The notes beneath the pieces are model-generated. The model was not told the origin of the DNA and made no database searches. It was given only the letters and a program-made list of their open reading frames with translations. This document shows positions 51,253 through 59,805 of a stretch of 64,000 bases of DNA, in pieces; the first letter of the stretch is position 1, and each line of letters begins with the position of its first letter. The position numbers and the translations under genes were made by a program. Source of the DNA: Aliarcobacter trophiarum LMG 25534 (GTDB lineage Bacteria > Campylobacterota > Campylobacteria > Campylobacterales > Arcobacteraceae); the NCBI RefSeq assembly GCF_003355515.1, contig NZ_CP031367.1:62001-126000 (forward strand), written 5' to 3'.

Positions 51253-51945
51253 CTATTGTTTCATCTCTATAAACAAAATATGACTTTTTGATATAGGATT
51301 TACTTCTAACAGGGTTTCATCTATTATCTCTGCTGCATCTCCACTTTCTAAAATATTTCCATTTACTTTGGAGCTTCCTTCAATTTGTACAAAGTAGATT
51401 TGTCTATTTTTATCTATTTTAAAAGTAAAATCTTTATCAAATTCACTTACATATATATTTACATCTTGATAGATTTTTATATGGCTCTCTCCAACTTGAC
51501 TTGAGACTATATTTAAAAGTTTGTTATCTCTTTCTTCCTCTTTATATCTATATGAACCATAAAGCCTTGGAAGTCCTTTTTGTGGAGGAAATATCCAAAT
51601 TTGAAGCAGCCTTAAATCTTTATCTCCATCATTTTTTTCACTATGGTAAATTCCATCTCCTGCACTAAGATATTGAACTTCTCCTCTTTTTAAAGTTTCC
51701 TTATTTCCCATTGAATCTTTGTGAGTTATTTCACCATCAACAATATATGAAATTATTTCCATATTCTCGTGAGGATGAGTATCAAATCCACTTTTTGGTT
51801 TTACTATATCATCATTTAGAACTCTTAAAACTCCAAATCTTATATTTGTAGGGTTTCTATATTCTGCAAAACTAAAGTGAAAATTGCTTTGTAACCACCC
51901 TAAGTTAGATTTTCCCATATTTTGCTTTTTTAAGATTTTTATCAT
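51253..51945 (-). CDS. Pirin family protein
   Basis: The ATG at 51945 (230 residues) is used because TTGGAG lies 7 nt upstream. The bicupin protein has the pirin N-terminal metal site: PKSGFDTHPHENMEIISYIVDGEITHKDS (His, His and Glu, residues ~50-78), followed by GEVQYLSAGDGIYHSE with another His. LRLLQIWIFPPQKGLPRLYG is also conserved. YhhW-type pirins can be quercetinases or redox-linked regulators; the substrate is not known. Confidence 0.92.
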   Translation of the reverse strand: MIKILKKQNMGKSNLGWLQSNFHFSFAEYRNPTNIRFGVLRVLNDDIVKPKSGFDTHPHENMEIISYIVDGEITHKDSMGNKETLKRGEVQYLSAGDGIYHSEKNDGDKDLRLLQIWIFPPQKGLPRLYGSYRYKEEERDNKLLNIVSSQVGESHIKIYQDVNIYVSEFDKDFTFKIDKNRQIYFVQIEGSSKVNGNILESGDAAEIIDETLLEVNPISKSHILFIEMKQ

Positions 51946-51987
51946 ATTTAACTCCAAAAAAAGCTAAGCAATTTGCTTAGCTTAACA

Positions 51988-52536
51988 CTATTTAAGATTT
52001 CCTTGAATATCAATATTTAATTTAACTTCGTCACTAACAGCAACTCCACCTGTTTCTAAAATTTTATTCCAAGTTACACCAAACTCACTTCTATTTATTT
52101 TTCCAGTTAGAGTAAACCCAGATTTTTTACCTAAAGCTCCACCATTTTCAAGATTTAGTTTAATGTTTTTTGTAATACCTTTAATTGTTAAGTCTCCATA
52201 AACTACATCATTTTCAACTTTTGTAGATTTAAAAGTGATTTTTGGGAACTGTTTTACATCAAAAATATCACTTGCTCTTAAATGCTCATCTCTTTTTTCA
52301 TCAGCTGTATCAATAGAAGCTACATTTAACTCTCCACTAACACTTACAAGAGTGTTTGCTTTTTCATCGTATTCAAATATTCCACTAACATCTTTTATCT
52401 TCCCAGCTACATTTGAAACCATCATATGTTTTACTGTAAAACCTGCATTTGAGTTTACTGTATCAACACTATATGTTCCTGCAAATAGTGTTCCAGCAGT
52501 AAATATACTTAATAATCCTAAACTAATTTTTTTCAT
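51988..52536 (-). CDS. YceI family periplasmic protein (downstream copy)
   Basis: The 182-residue protein has a signal peptide (ISLGLLSIFTAGTLFA, cleavage ~19) and the YceI lipocalin-like barrel: YSVDTVNSNAGFTVKHMM, FPKITFKSTKVEND, YGDLTIKGITKNIKL and SEFGVTWN. YceI proteins bind polyisoprenoid lipids and respond to pH or stress. It lies 2 bp downstream of the MarR gene, so all are cotranscribed or coupled. A related copy lies at 53051. Confidence 0.92.
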   Translation of the reverse strand: MKKISLGLLSIFTAGTLFAGTYSVDTVNSNAGFTVKHMMVSNVAGKIKDVSGIFEYDEKANTLVSVSGELNVASIDTADEKRDEHLRASDIFDVKQFPKITFKSTKVENDVVYGDLTIKGITKNIKLNLENGGALGKKSGFTLTGKINRSEFGVTWNKILETGGVAVSDEVKLNIDIQGNLK

Positions 52537-52538
52537 TT

Positions 52539-53000
52539 TTAATCCTTTTTGTTTTTATTGTAAATTTTATCTAATAAATCGAATAAAGTTTTTAATTCAT
52601 TATCATCTAAGACATCTAAAAATTCATTTAAATTGTTTGAATGACTTGGGAAAATATCTTCTATAATAGCAACTCCTTTTGGAGTTATAGACAAAATAGA
52701 TGATCTATTGTCATTTGAAGCTTTTTTTGACTCTATTAATTCATCTCTAATGAGATTTCTAACAATCACCGTAGTATTTCCTGGAGTTCCCATAATAAGT
52801 TTTGTAATAGAACTTATATTTAAATTTCCTCTATGATATAAAACTTCTAAAACTTTAAATTGATTAAATGTTAGAGTATATTTTGATAAAAAAAGTTCTG
52901 TTTTATTGTTTAAAATATGAGCAACTCTTACCAATCTCATAACAGTTTTCATAGCTTTATCTGATTTCTCACCATAAGACTTTAGACTTTTTCTGTTCAT
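52539..53000 (-). CDS. MarR family transcriptional regulator
   Basis: The 153-residue winged-helix protein has LTFNQFKVLEVLYHRGNLNISSITKLI (~42-68, recognition helices), TPGNTTVIVRNLIRDELI and the wing with NDNRSSILSITPKG (~96-109). MarR proteins dimerise and repress nearby genes until a ligand binds. It lies between two yceI genes on the same strand, making these the likely targets. A short inverted AT-rich box (ACTAATTAGT, 53029-53038) upstream of its ATG could be the operator. Confidence 0.93.
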   Translation of the reverse strand: MNRKSLKSYGEKSDKAMKTVMRLVRVAHILNNKTELFLSKYTLTFNQFKVLEVLYHRGNLNISSITKLIMGTPGNTTVIVRNLIRDELIESKKASNDNRSSILSITPKGVAIIEDIFPSHSNNLNEFLDVLDDNELKTLFDLLDKIYNKNKKD

Positions 53001-53028
53001 AAATACTCCTTAGCAGAAATTGTATTAC

Positions 53029-53038
53029 TAATTAGTAT
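53029..53038. promoter_or_regulatory. Candidate MarR operator upstream of marR
   Basis: ACTAATTAGT is a perfect 10-bp palindrome 29 bp before the marR ATG, in the position of an autorepressor site. It is short and could be chance in AT-rich DNA. Confidence 0.35.
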
Positions 53039-53050
53039 TAAATGTCAAGG

Positions 53051-53641
53051 TTACTTTTTTCTTTTCTCTTTTGTTTGCTGAAAATTTAACTCATTTTGCA
53101 AAGTTGCTTCCATATTTATTGTAACTTTTATATCATTTGATACAGCACTACTACCTAGGCTATCCAAAACATCCCAAGATAGGTCAAAATTACTTCTTTT
53201 TAAAGTTGTATTCATAGAAATATATAGTTTGTCAAGAAAAACACCACTATTTACAATATTAAACTCAATATTTCTTTTTACCCCATTTATTTTAATATCT
53301 CCAAAAACTTTATCATCTGTAATTTTATCAGCATTAAACTCTATCTCAGGGTATTTTTTATTGTTTAGAATTTTTTCACCTATGATTAAAGCTGTTAAAT
53401 CTTTATTCTGTGTAGCTACAGAGTCTGTATCAACAGAACCTTGTAAAGATTTTATTATATTTTCCTTTTCATCAAAAATTATTAATCCAGTAATATCTTG
53501 AAAACTCCCATCAATTACCTTTGATTTTTGATACATTAGTTGAAAATTTGCTTTTGAATTTTTATTATTTACAATAAACTCTTTTGCATAAAGAAAAGGA
53601 GTTAATAGTAGTATTGAGAAAAAAATTTTTGTTGCTTTCAT
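53051..53641 (-). CDS. YceI family periplasmic protein (upstream copy)
   Basis: The 196-residue protein has a signal peptide (KATKIFFSILLLTPFLYA) and the YceI fold: FIVNNKNSKANFQLMYQKS, YPEIEFNADKITDD, FGDIKINGVKRNIEF and RSNFDLSWDVLD. The C-terminus adds a basic tail (NFQQTKEKRKK) that the other copy lacks. It is the first gene of the YceI-MarR-YceI cluster. The 50-bp gap to marR contains the candidate operator. Confidence 0.9.
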   Translation of the reverse strand: MKATKIFFSILLLTPFLYAKEFIVNNKNSKANFQLMYQKSKVIDGSFQDITGLIIFDEKENIIKSLQGSVDTDSVATQNKDLTALIIGEKILNNKKYPEIEFNADKITDDKVFGDIKINGVKRNIEFNIVNSGVFLDKLYISMNTTLKRSNFDLSWDVLDSLGSSAVSNDIKVTINMEATLQNELNFQQTKEKRKK

Positions 53642-53771
53642 TTTTTACCTTATAAAATTAGTCGAGCAATTATATCTAATTAAACATATTTTAACCATTT
53701 AATAATCTTTTTTTAGCTAAAATATTCCGTTTTACTGAAATATGAAATACTTTAATATAAGGAAAATTAAT

Positions 53772-54878
53772 ATGTTATTAACTCCAGGACCAACTCCTGT
53801 ACCAGAATTTGCACGAAAAGCAATGAGTGATATTACAATTCACCATAGAACAAAAGAGTTTGAAGCTATTTTTGAGAAAACTAGAAATCTTTTAATTGAA
53901 ATTTACAATATGCCTGAAGTTTTAATGTTAGCTTCGAGTGGAACAGGAGCTATGGAAGCTTGTATTACAAATCTTACAAGAAAAAAGGCACTTACAGTTA
54001 ATTCTGGAAAGTTCGGAGAGAGATTTGGAAAAATTTGTAAAGCTTTTAATATAGATTTTGTAGAGATAAAAAATGAGTGGGATACTCCTGTAGATGTTAA
54101 AGATGTAGTAAATATAATTAAAAATGATAAAGATATAGATGCAGTTTTTATTCAAATTTGTGAAAGCGCTGGTGGGTTAAGACATCCAGCTGAAGAGATG
54201 GCAAAAGAGGTAAAGAAAATTAATCCTGAAATAATGATAATTGCAGATGGAATTACAGCTGTTGGAGTTGAAAAAATTGATGTTTCAAACTTTGATGCTG
54301 TAATTACTGGAAGTCAAAAAGCATTTATGTTACCACCAGGTTTATCTATGATTGGATTATCGAGTAAAGCAGTTTCTAAAATAGAAGAAAAACCAGCTGG
54401 TTACTACTTTAATCTAGCAAGTGAGATAAAAAATCAAAGAAAAAATACAACTGCTTACACAGCAGCGACAACTTTGACTATTGGATTAGGCTCTGTTTTA
54501 GAGAAGATGAAAGAGATAGGGTTTGAAAACCAATATGAAAAAACATCAAAAATAGCAAAAGCAACGCAAGAGGCATTAAAAGCTATTGGATTTAAAATTT
54601 ATCCAAAAACTCCTGCAAATGCTATGACTACAGTTTATACAGAACAATCAAATGAGATTAGAAAAATCTTAAAAAATAAGTATAATGTTGATATAGCAGG
54701 TGGTCAAGACCATTTGTCTGGAAAAATTTTTAGGATAAATCATATGGGTCTTGTTGAAGATTTTGAAGCTTCTTGGGCTGTAAATGCAATTGAATTAGTT
54801 ATGGATGATTTAAAAATTAGAACATTTGATGGAACAGCAAATAAAGTATTTGCACAATCATTTTATAAAGGGAAATAG
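53772..54878 (+). CDS. Class V aminotransferase (serine-glyoxylate / alanine-glyoxylate type)
   Basis: The ATG at 53772 (368 residues) gives the normal start LLTPGPTPVPEFARKAM, with AAGGAAAA upstream. It has MLASSGTGAMEACITNL (PLP phosphate binding), DGITAVGVEKIDVSNFD and TGSQKAFMLPPGLSMIG with the PLP Lys (~190). Family members transaminate serine or alanine with glyoxylate or pyruvate. In Campylobacterota a SerC-independent serine route is possible, but the substrate is not proven. hisZ follows after 6 bp. Confidence 0.9.
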   Translation: MLLTPGPTPVPEFARKAMSDITIHHRTKEFEAIFEKTRNLLIEIYNMPEVLMLASSGTGAMEACITNLTRKKALTVNSGKFGERFGKICKAFNIDFVEIKNEWDTPVDVKDVVNIIKNDKDIDAVFIQICESAGGLRHPAEEMAKEVKKINPEIMIIADGITAVGVEKIDVSNFDAVITGSQKAFMLPPGLSMIGLSSKAVSKIEEKPAGYYFNLASEIKNQRKNTTAYTAATTLTIGLGSVLEKMKEIGFENQYEKTSKIAKATQEALKAIGFKIYPKTPANAMTTVYTEQSNEIRKILKNKYNVDIAGGQDHLSGKIFRINHMGLVEDFEASWAVNAIELVMDDLKIRTFDGTANKVFAQSFYKGK

Positions 54879-54884
54879 TCATAT

Positions 54885-55730
54885 ATGATTTTTGAACACG
54901 AAATTCCAAAAGGAAGCAGACTATATTTTGGTAAAACTGCAAAAGCAAAAAGGGTTTTAGAAAATAGTGTTTGTCAAATTTTGGAGAGAAATGGATTTGA
55001 AGAGATTTTGACACCAAATTTTTCATATTCTCAGCATCAATCTATTGAGAACAATAAAAAATTAATAAAATTTTCAGATGAAGAGAATGAACAAGTATCT
55101 TTAAGAGCTGATTCTACTTTAGATGTTGTAAGAATTATTACAAAAAGATTGGGAAGAGCTACAAATCATAGAAAATGGTTCTATATTCAACCTATTTTTT
55201 CATATCCTTCAAAAGAGGATTATCAAATTGGTTGTGAGTGGATAGAGCATAATAATATATCTGATATTATGAATTTAACAGCAGATATTTTAAGAGCTAT
55301 AAAAATAGAGCCAATTTTACAAATATCAAATGTAAATATACCAAAACTAATAAGCACAGAGCTAAATATTAGTATTGATATACTCAAAAATGGTGAAATA
55401 TCAGAGCTACTTAAATTAAATTGTGAATGGCTAAATAGTCTTTTAAGAGTAAAAGATATTAAAAGTTTGGAAAAGGTTATAGAAGTAGTACCAAATACAT
55501 TAAAAAAAGAGCTAGAGACTCTTTTAGAAAAAGCAAGAGAGGTAAGTTACTCAAATATTATTATTGCACCTATGTATTATGGAAGTTTAAAATACTACAA
55601 TGGTGTTTATTATAGAGTAATAGATAAAAATTTAGTTTTATGTAGAGGTGGAATGTACGAGGCTGATGGAATTAGCTCTTTAGGTTTTGCATTATACACA
55701 GATAATTTATTAAAAATGTTAGAGGGATAA
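54885..55730 (+). CDS. hisZ: ATP phosphoribosyltransferase regulatory subunit HisZ
   Basis: The 281-residue protein is a catalytically inactive HisRS-like class II fold: [54 protein letters not shown] (motif-2-like region) and [22 protein letters not shown]. It lacks the anticodon-binding domain, as HisZ does. HisZ activates the short form of HisG, so the genome should encode HisG-S. It lies between the aminotransferase gene and purA, with gaps of 6 and 1 bp. Confidence 0.88.
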   Translation: MIFEHEIPKGSRLYFGKTAKAKRVLENSVCQILERNGFEEILTPNFSYSQHQSIENNKKLIKFSDEENEQVSLRADSTLDVVRIITKRLGRATNHRKWFYIQPIFSYPSKEDYQIGCEWIEHNNISDIMNLTADILRAIKIEPILQISNVNIPKLISTELNISIDILKNGEISELLKLNCEWLNSLLRVKDIKSLEKVIEVVPNTLKKELETLLEKAREVSYSNIIIAPMYYGSLKYYNGVYYRVIDKNLVLCRGGMYEADGISSLGFALYTDNLLKMLEG

Positions 55731-55731
55731 A

Positions 55732-56982
55732 ATGAAAGCAGATGTAATAGTTGGAATTCAATGGGGAGATGAAGGCAAGGGTAAAATAGTAGATATGCTT
55801 GCTCAAAAATATGATATGGTTTGTAGAAGCCAAGGTGGACATAATGCTGGTCATACAATTTGGGTAGATGGAATAAGATATGCACTTCAACTAATTCCTT
55901 CAGGTATTTTAAACAAAAAAGCTATAAATATTATAGGAAATGGTGTTGTTGTATCACCTTTTAATATATTAAAAGAGATGAGTCAATTTGATAATCTTGA
56001 AGGAAGACTTTATATATCTGATAAAGCTCACTTAAACCTTCCTTTTCATGCTTTAATTGATCAAGCAAAAGAGAGATTAAAGGGTGATAAGGCTATTGGA
56101 ACAACAGGAAAAGGAATTGGTCCTACATATTCTGAAAAAGTAAGTAGAAATGGTTTTAGAGCTGGAGATTTATTAGATCCTTCAAAGCTTTGTAATGATA
56201 TCTTAGATTATTTTGCTCAGAATAAAGCAATTTTTGATGTTTTAGAGATAAAAACTCCTTTGAAAGAAGAGCTATTAGCTGAGCTTGAAGACTATAATAC
56301 TAAATTAGCACCATATATAACAAATACGACAAATATGGTATGGAAAGCTCTTGATGAAAATAAAAGAGTTTTATTGGAAGGTGCTCAAGGAACACTACTA
56401 GATATTGACCATGGAACATATCCTTATGTTACTAGCTCTAGTACGGTTAGTGCAGGAGCATGTACTGGATTAGGTTTAAATCCAAAAGATATAGGTGAGA
56501 TAACTGGAATTGTAAAAGCATACTGTACAAGAGTTGGAAATGGACCATTTCCTAGTGAAGATTTCACAGAGTATGGAAAAACTATGGGTGAAGTTGGAAA
56601 AGAGTTTGGAACAGTAACTGGAAGAAAGAGAAGATGCGGTTGGTTTGATGCCGTTGCAGTTAGATATGCAAGTAGATTAAATGGATGTGATAAATTAGCT
56701 TTGATGAAACTAGATGTTTTAGATGGCTTTGATAAAATAAAAGTTTGTGTTGCATATGAATATAATGGAGAAAGAGTAGATTACATGCCATCAAATATGG
56801 AGAGTGTAAAAGCTATTTATGAAGAGATAGATGGTTGGGATAGTGTTGTTGGGATTAGAAAATATGAAGATTTACCAATAAATGCAAAAAAATATATAGA
56901 AAGAATTGAAGAGATAACAAATGTAAGAGTTGGAATAATTTCAACTTCGCCAGAACGAGATGATACAATTTTAAGGGGATAA
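55732..56982 (+). CDS. purA: Adenylosuccinate synthetase
   Basis: The 416-residue enzyme makes adenylosuccinate from IMP, aspartate and [22 protein letters not shown] (P-loop, residues ~5-23), [28 protein letters not shown] and [23 protein letters not shown] are present, as is [11 protein letters not shown] near ~295. All catalytic residues are in place. It lies 1 bp downstream of hisZ and upstream of DUF507. Confidence 0.98.
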   Translation: MKADVIVGIQWGDEGKGKIVDMLAQKYDMVCRSQGGHNAGHTIWVDGIRYALQLIPSGILNKKAINIIGNGVVVSPFNILKEMSQFDNLEGRLYISDKAHLNLPFHALIDQAKERLKGDKAIGTTGKGIGPTYSEKVSRNGFRAGDLLDPSKLCNDILDYFAQNKAIFDVLEIKTPLKEELLAELEDYNTKLAPYITNTTNMVWKALDENKRVLLEGAQGTLLDIDHGTYPYVTSSSTVSAGACTGLGLNPKDIGEITGIVKAYCTRVGNGPFPSEDFTEYGKTMGEVGKEFGTVTGRKRRCGWFDAVAVRYASRLNGCDKLALMKLDVLDGFDKIKVCVAYEYNGERVDYMPSNMESVKAIYEEIDGWDSVVGIRKYEDLPINAKKYIERIEEITNVRVGIISTSPERDDTILRG

Positions 56983-56983
56983 A

Positions 56984-57535
56984 ATGAGATTAAAGCTACA
57001 CCAAACTACATACCTTTCAAGAAGAATTACAAGAGATTTAATTACTTGTGATTTTATAGAAGCAAGAAGAGATAGAGCTAGTATAGAAGAGCAAGTTGAG
57101 AGGATTTTAGATGAAGATATTCTTAAAGAGCAAGCTTTAGATGATAAAGTAGAAGAGATTCTAGATTCTCAAATAGAAGAGATTGAGTATCTAAATGCAG
57201 ATAGAAGGCAACTTTTCTGGATGACAAAAAAAAGGCTTGCAAATGATTTTGGCGTTATCTTAAACAATGAAGATAGGTTTTCTGATATTGCTCACAAAAT
57301 ATTAGATTATCTATGGGAGGAGGATTATATACATTTTACTTGTTCGGATAATCAGATTAAAAATGTAATATTTGGTTCTTTGGATGATTTTATTAAAGGG
57401 TTTGAAAGAGCAGATGGTGAAGTGTTAGCTAAGCTTAAAAATTATAAAAGAAAGCTAATTCCTGGTACTGAGGACTATGATTTGGTGTATCATAGACTTT
57501 ATGAAGAAGAGTTAATAAAAAGAGGATTAATTTGA
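56984..57535 (+). CDS. DUF507 family protein
   Basis: The 183-residue protein has two DUF507-like halves (~1-90, LKLHQTTYLSRRITRDL; ~95-183, LANDFGVILNNEDRFSDIAHKILD). Both are helical and acidic. The family is unassigned. It starts 1 bp after purA and overlaps carA by one base (TGATG), an order also seen in Campylobacter. The tight link suggests co-expression with purine and carbamoyl-phosphate genes but gives no function. Confidence 0.85.
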   Translation: MRLKLHQTTYLSRRITRDLITCDFIEARRDRASIEEQVERILDEDILKEQALDDKVEEILDSQIEEIEYLNADRRQLFWMTKKRLANDFGVILNNEDRFSDIAHKILDYLWEEDYIHFTCSDNQIKNVIFGSLDDFIKGFERADGEVLAKLKNYKRKLIPGTEDYDLVYHRLYEEELIKRGLI

Positions 57536-58632
57536 TGCAAAAAGTATATATTTATTTAGAAAACGGGATATTTTTAGAGGCAAACTCTTTTGGTGCAGAT
57601 ACAACTGCTGTTGGAAAACTAGTGTATAATAACTCAACATTTGGACAACAAGAGATTATTACAGACCCTTCAAACAATGGATTATTTATAAATTTTACAG
57701 CTGTAGAAATAGGAAATACAGGTGCAAATAGAGTCGATATGGAAAGTTCAAAAGCCTATGCAAATGGGATTATTGTGAGAAATTATCATGATCTTTACTC
57801 GAACTATAGAGCAGATATGAGTTTAAAGGAGTTTTTAATAGAACAAAATGTTATTGGAATTTGTGATATTGATACAAGGTACTTAACAAAAACTTTAAGA
57901 GAAGAGGGAAGTATGATGATGATTGCATCTACAAAAATCTCTTCAAAAGATGAGTTAGCAAAAGAGTTAAGTAAAGCAAAAAAATATGATGAAATTAATT
58001 TTGTTAAAGATAGTTCTACAAAAGAGGCTTATATTCACAAATCAGGTGTTTGGAACGATGAAATTCAAGACTACAATAAAGCTAGTATGAGTGATAAAAA
58101 AGTTCTTGTAATTGATTATGGAGTTAAAAAATCATTTTTAAATGAACTTGTTGAGTTAGGATTTGAAGTTGAAGTAGTTCCAGCTTCTACAAAATCTCAA
58201 GAAATAATAAACAACTTTAAATTAGGTAAAATAGGTGGAGTAGTTCTAAGTAGTGGTGCTGGAAATCCAAATATTTTAAAAGATGAGGTTGAAGAGATAA
58301 AAAGATTAATTGAGGCAAATATTCCAATTTTTGGAGTTGGCTTAGGGCATTACTTATTAGCTCTTGCAAATGGTGGAAAAGTAGAGAAAATAAAATCTAT
58401 TAAATATGGAAGTCATCCAATTAAAGGTGATAAAACTGTAGAAATTTGTAGTGTTAATAGTGATTTCGAAATAAGTGAAGATATTAAAAATATTGCCAAT
58501 ATAACTCATATTAAAGTATTTAATGATACTGCAGTTGCTTTAAAATATAATAATAAAAATGAATTAAGTAGCGAATTTACACCAACTTCAAACTCGACTA
58601 TATATAAAGAGTTTACTAAAATGGTAAAATAA
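57535..58632 (+). CDS. carA: Carbamoyl-phosphate synthase small subunit with degenerate glutaminase site
   Basis: Starting at the ATG at 57535 (overlap TGATG, GAGG upstream) gives 365 residues. The N-terminal CPSase small-chain domain is kept but altered (FGQQEIITDP for usual TGYQEILTDP; IDTRYLTKTLREEGSM). In the class I amidotransferase domain the catalytic Cys of G-x-C-L-G-H is Gly269 (GVGLGHYLL). The His/Glu segment H-P-E-A-S-P-G-P is replaced by EFTPTSNST near ~347-355. SNGPGDP is SSGAGNP. Glutamine hydrolysis should be impossible. The subunit may still support an ammonia-using CarB, as glutaminase-dead CPS1 does in animals. Confidence 0.88.
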   Translation: MQKVYIYLENGIFLEANSFGADTTAVGKLVYNNSTFGQQEIITDPSNNGLFINFTAVEIGNTGANRVDMESSKAYANGIIVRNYHDLYSNYRADMSLKEFLIEQNVIGICDIDTRYLTKTLREEGSMMMIASTKISSKDELAKELSKAKKYDEINFVKDSSTKEAYIHKSGVWNDEIQDYNKASMSDKKVLVIDYGVKKSFLNELVELGFEVEVVPASTKSQEIINNFKLGKIGGVVLSSGAGNPNILKDEVEEIKRLIEANIPIFGVGLGHYLLALANGGKVEKIKSIKYGSHPIKGDKTVEICSVNSDFEISEDIKNIANITHIKVFNDTAVALKYNNKNELSSEFTPTSNSTIYKEFTKMVK

Positions 58633-58645
58633 ACTTTAAAAATAT

Positions 58646-58662
58646 CTGAGGCATCGCCTCAG
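58646..58662 (+). terminator. carA: Possible carA terminator hairpin
   Basis: CTGAGGC pairs with GCCTCAG around ATC, 14 bp after the carA stop. The tail (AATTAAAATC) has no T-run, so termination is uncertain; on the minus strand it is followed by ATATTTTTAAAG. Confidence 0.45.
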
Positions 58663-58788
58663 AATTAAAATCTCTCCGTTCTTACTAACTTTTAAATCCA
58701 AATTGTAAATAAATTGTCAATAAATAGTACATAATATCTTGAAATAGTTACTTTATACTTCTAAATATAAAATATTTAGGAGTAAATT

Positions 58789-59190
58789 ATGAAAATAGTG
58801 ATTGTTGCTTGTCTTTTAGCAAGCTTAGGTTTTAGCTCAGTGATTGATGATTTCTTAAGCTCTTTAAAGCAGGAGGCTATAAAAGAAAATCCTAGTTTTA
58901 AAGAGTTTGATTATAAAAGAGGAGAAGAGCTTTTTTTATCAAAACATATTGGCAAAAAAGGAGAACTAATCTCTTGTGCATCTTGTCATGGTACAGATTT
59001 AAATAAATCAAATCAGAACTATTTTACAGGTAAAACAATAGATGCTCTATCTCCAAAAGCAAATCAAAAAAGGTTTACAGATAAAGCAGATATTGAAAAA
59101 TGGTTAAAAAGAAACTTTAATGATGTTTATAATCGTGAAGGAACAGCTATTGAAAAAGGTGATGTAGTAACTTACATCATAAATAAGTAG
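58789..59190 (+). CDS. SHP-like monoheme cytochrome c (DUF1924)
   Basis: The 133-residue protein has a signal peptide (KIVIVACLLASLGFSS) and one heme-binding CASCH (residues 63-67). The layout (~40-residue leader, KRGEELFLSKH before the heme motif, LNKSNQNYFTGKTIDALSPKANQKRFTD and WLKRNFNDVYNREG after it) fits DUF1924 / sphaeroides heme protein, in which an Asn serves as a displaceable heme ligand so that O2 or NO can bind. The Asn in RNFNDVYN is a candidate ligand. It is first in an operon with a diheme cytochrome c and a cytochrome b, the SHP-DHC-cytb set. AGGAG precedes the ATG. Confidence 0.85.
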   Translation: MKIVIVACLLASLGFSSVIDDFLSSLKQEAIKENPSFKEFDYKRGEELFLSKHIGKKGELISCASCHGTDLNKSNQNYFTGKTIDALSPKANQKRFTDKADIEKWLKRNFNDVYNREGTAIEKGDVVTYIINK

Positions 59191-59202
59191 GAGGAGTAAA
59201 AG

Positions 59203-59703
59203 ATGAAAAAGCTAATTATTTTTACACTGCTTAGTTGTGCCTTATATGCACAAGAGATGAAAATAAGTATAAAACCAGTTGATAATGATATATATAAAAA
59301 AGAGTGTGGAAGTTGCCATTTTGCATATCCAGCTGGCTTATTGCCTAGTAGCTCTTGGAATAAAATGATGTTAAATTTAAGTGACCACTTTGGAGATGAT
59401 GCAAGTGTTGATGATAAAACTTTTCAAACACTATCAAGTTATTTAAATATGAATAGTGCAGAAAAGGCTATGCAATATAAAAGAAGTAAAAAAATAGTCA
59501 AAAACTTAAAAGGAACAACTTCAGATAGCATCTCTAAAATGCCTTATATGAAGAAAAAACATGAAGAGATTAAAGAGAATTTAATAACTCAAAAAGAGGT
59601 AAAAGGTCTGTTTAACTGTACAGCTTGTCATCAAAATGCGGAAAAAGGTGTATTTAGTGATGATGATGTAAAAATTCCAAATTATGGAAAATGGAAAAAG
59701 TAA
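59203..59703 (+). CDS. Diheme cytochrome c (DHC)
   Basis: The 166-residue periplasmic protein has a signal peptide (KKLIIFTLLSCALYAQ), a first heme site CGSCH (35-39) in ECGSCHFAYPAGLLPSSSW, and a second site CTACH (139-143) near the C-terminus. WNKMMLNLSDHFGDDASVDD is the family core and matches the fused domain in the next gene. DHC is the electron donor to SHP in Rhodobacter and Shewanella. TAGGAGGAG precedes the ATG. Confidence 0.9.
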   Translation: MKKLIIFTLLSCALYAQEMKISIKPVDNDIYKKECGSCHFAYPAGLLPSSSWNKMMLNLSDHFGDDASVDDKTFQTLSSYLNMNSAEKAMQYKRSKKIVKNLKGTTSDSISKMPYMKKKHEEIKENLITQKEVKGLFNCTACHQNAEKGVFSDDDVKIPNYGKWKK

Positions 59704-59787
59704 GGCTTCATTCTTGAAGTCTTTTAGATTTTGAATCTTTTCTATACGAAGTAGAAATAAAAAAACTGTTCCTTTTTAAATAGGAAC
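59704..59787 (+). other. Leader with two hairpins between DHC and cytochrome b genes
   Basis: The 102-bp gap contains GGCTTCA-TTCT-TGAAGTC followed by TTTTAG (59704-59721), a weak terminator or attenuator, and GTTCCT/AGGAAC (59768-59787), a second hairpin just before the AAAAAAGGA ribosome binding site. Such structures could tune the amounts of soluble DHC and the membrane cytochrome. Confidence 0.4.
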
Positions 59788-59805
59788 GATTAAAAAAGGA
59801 TAGAT

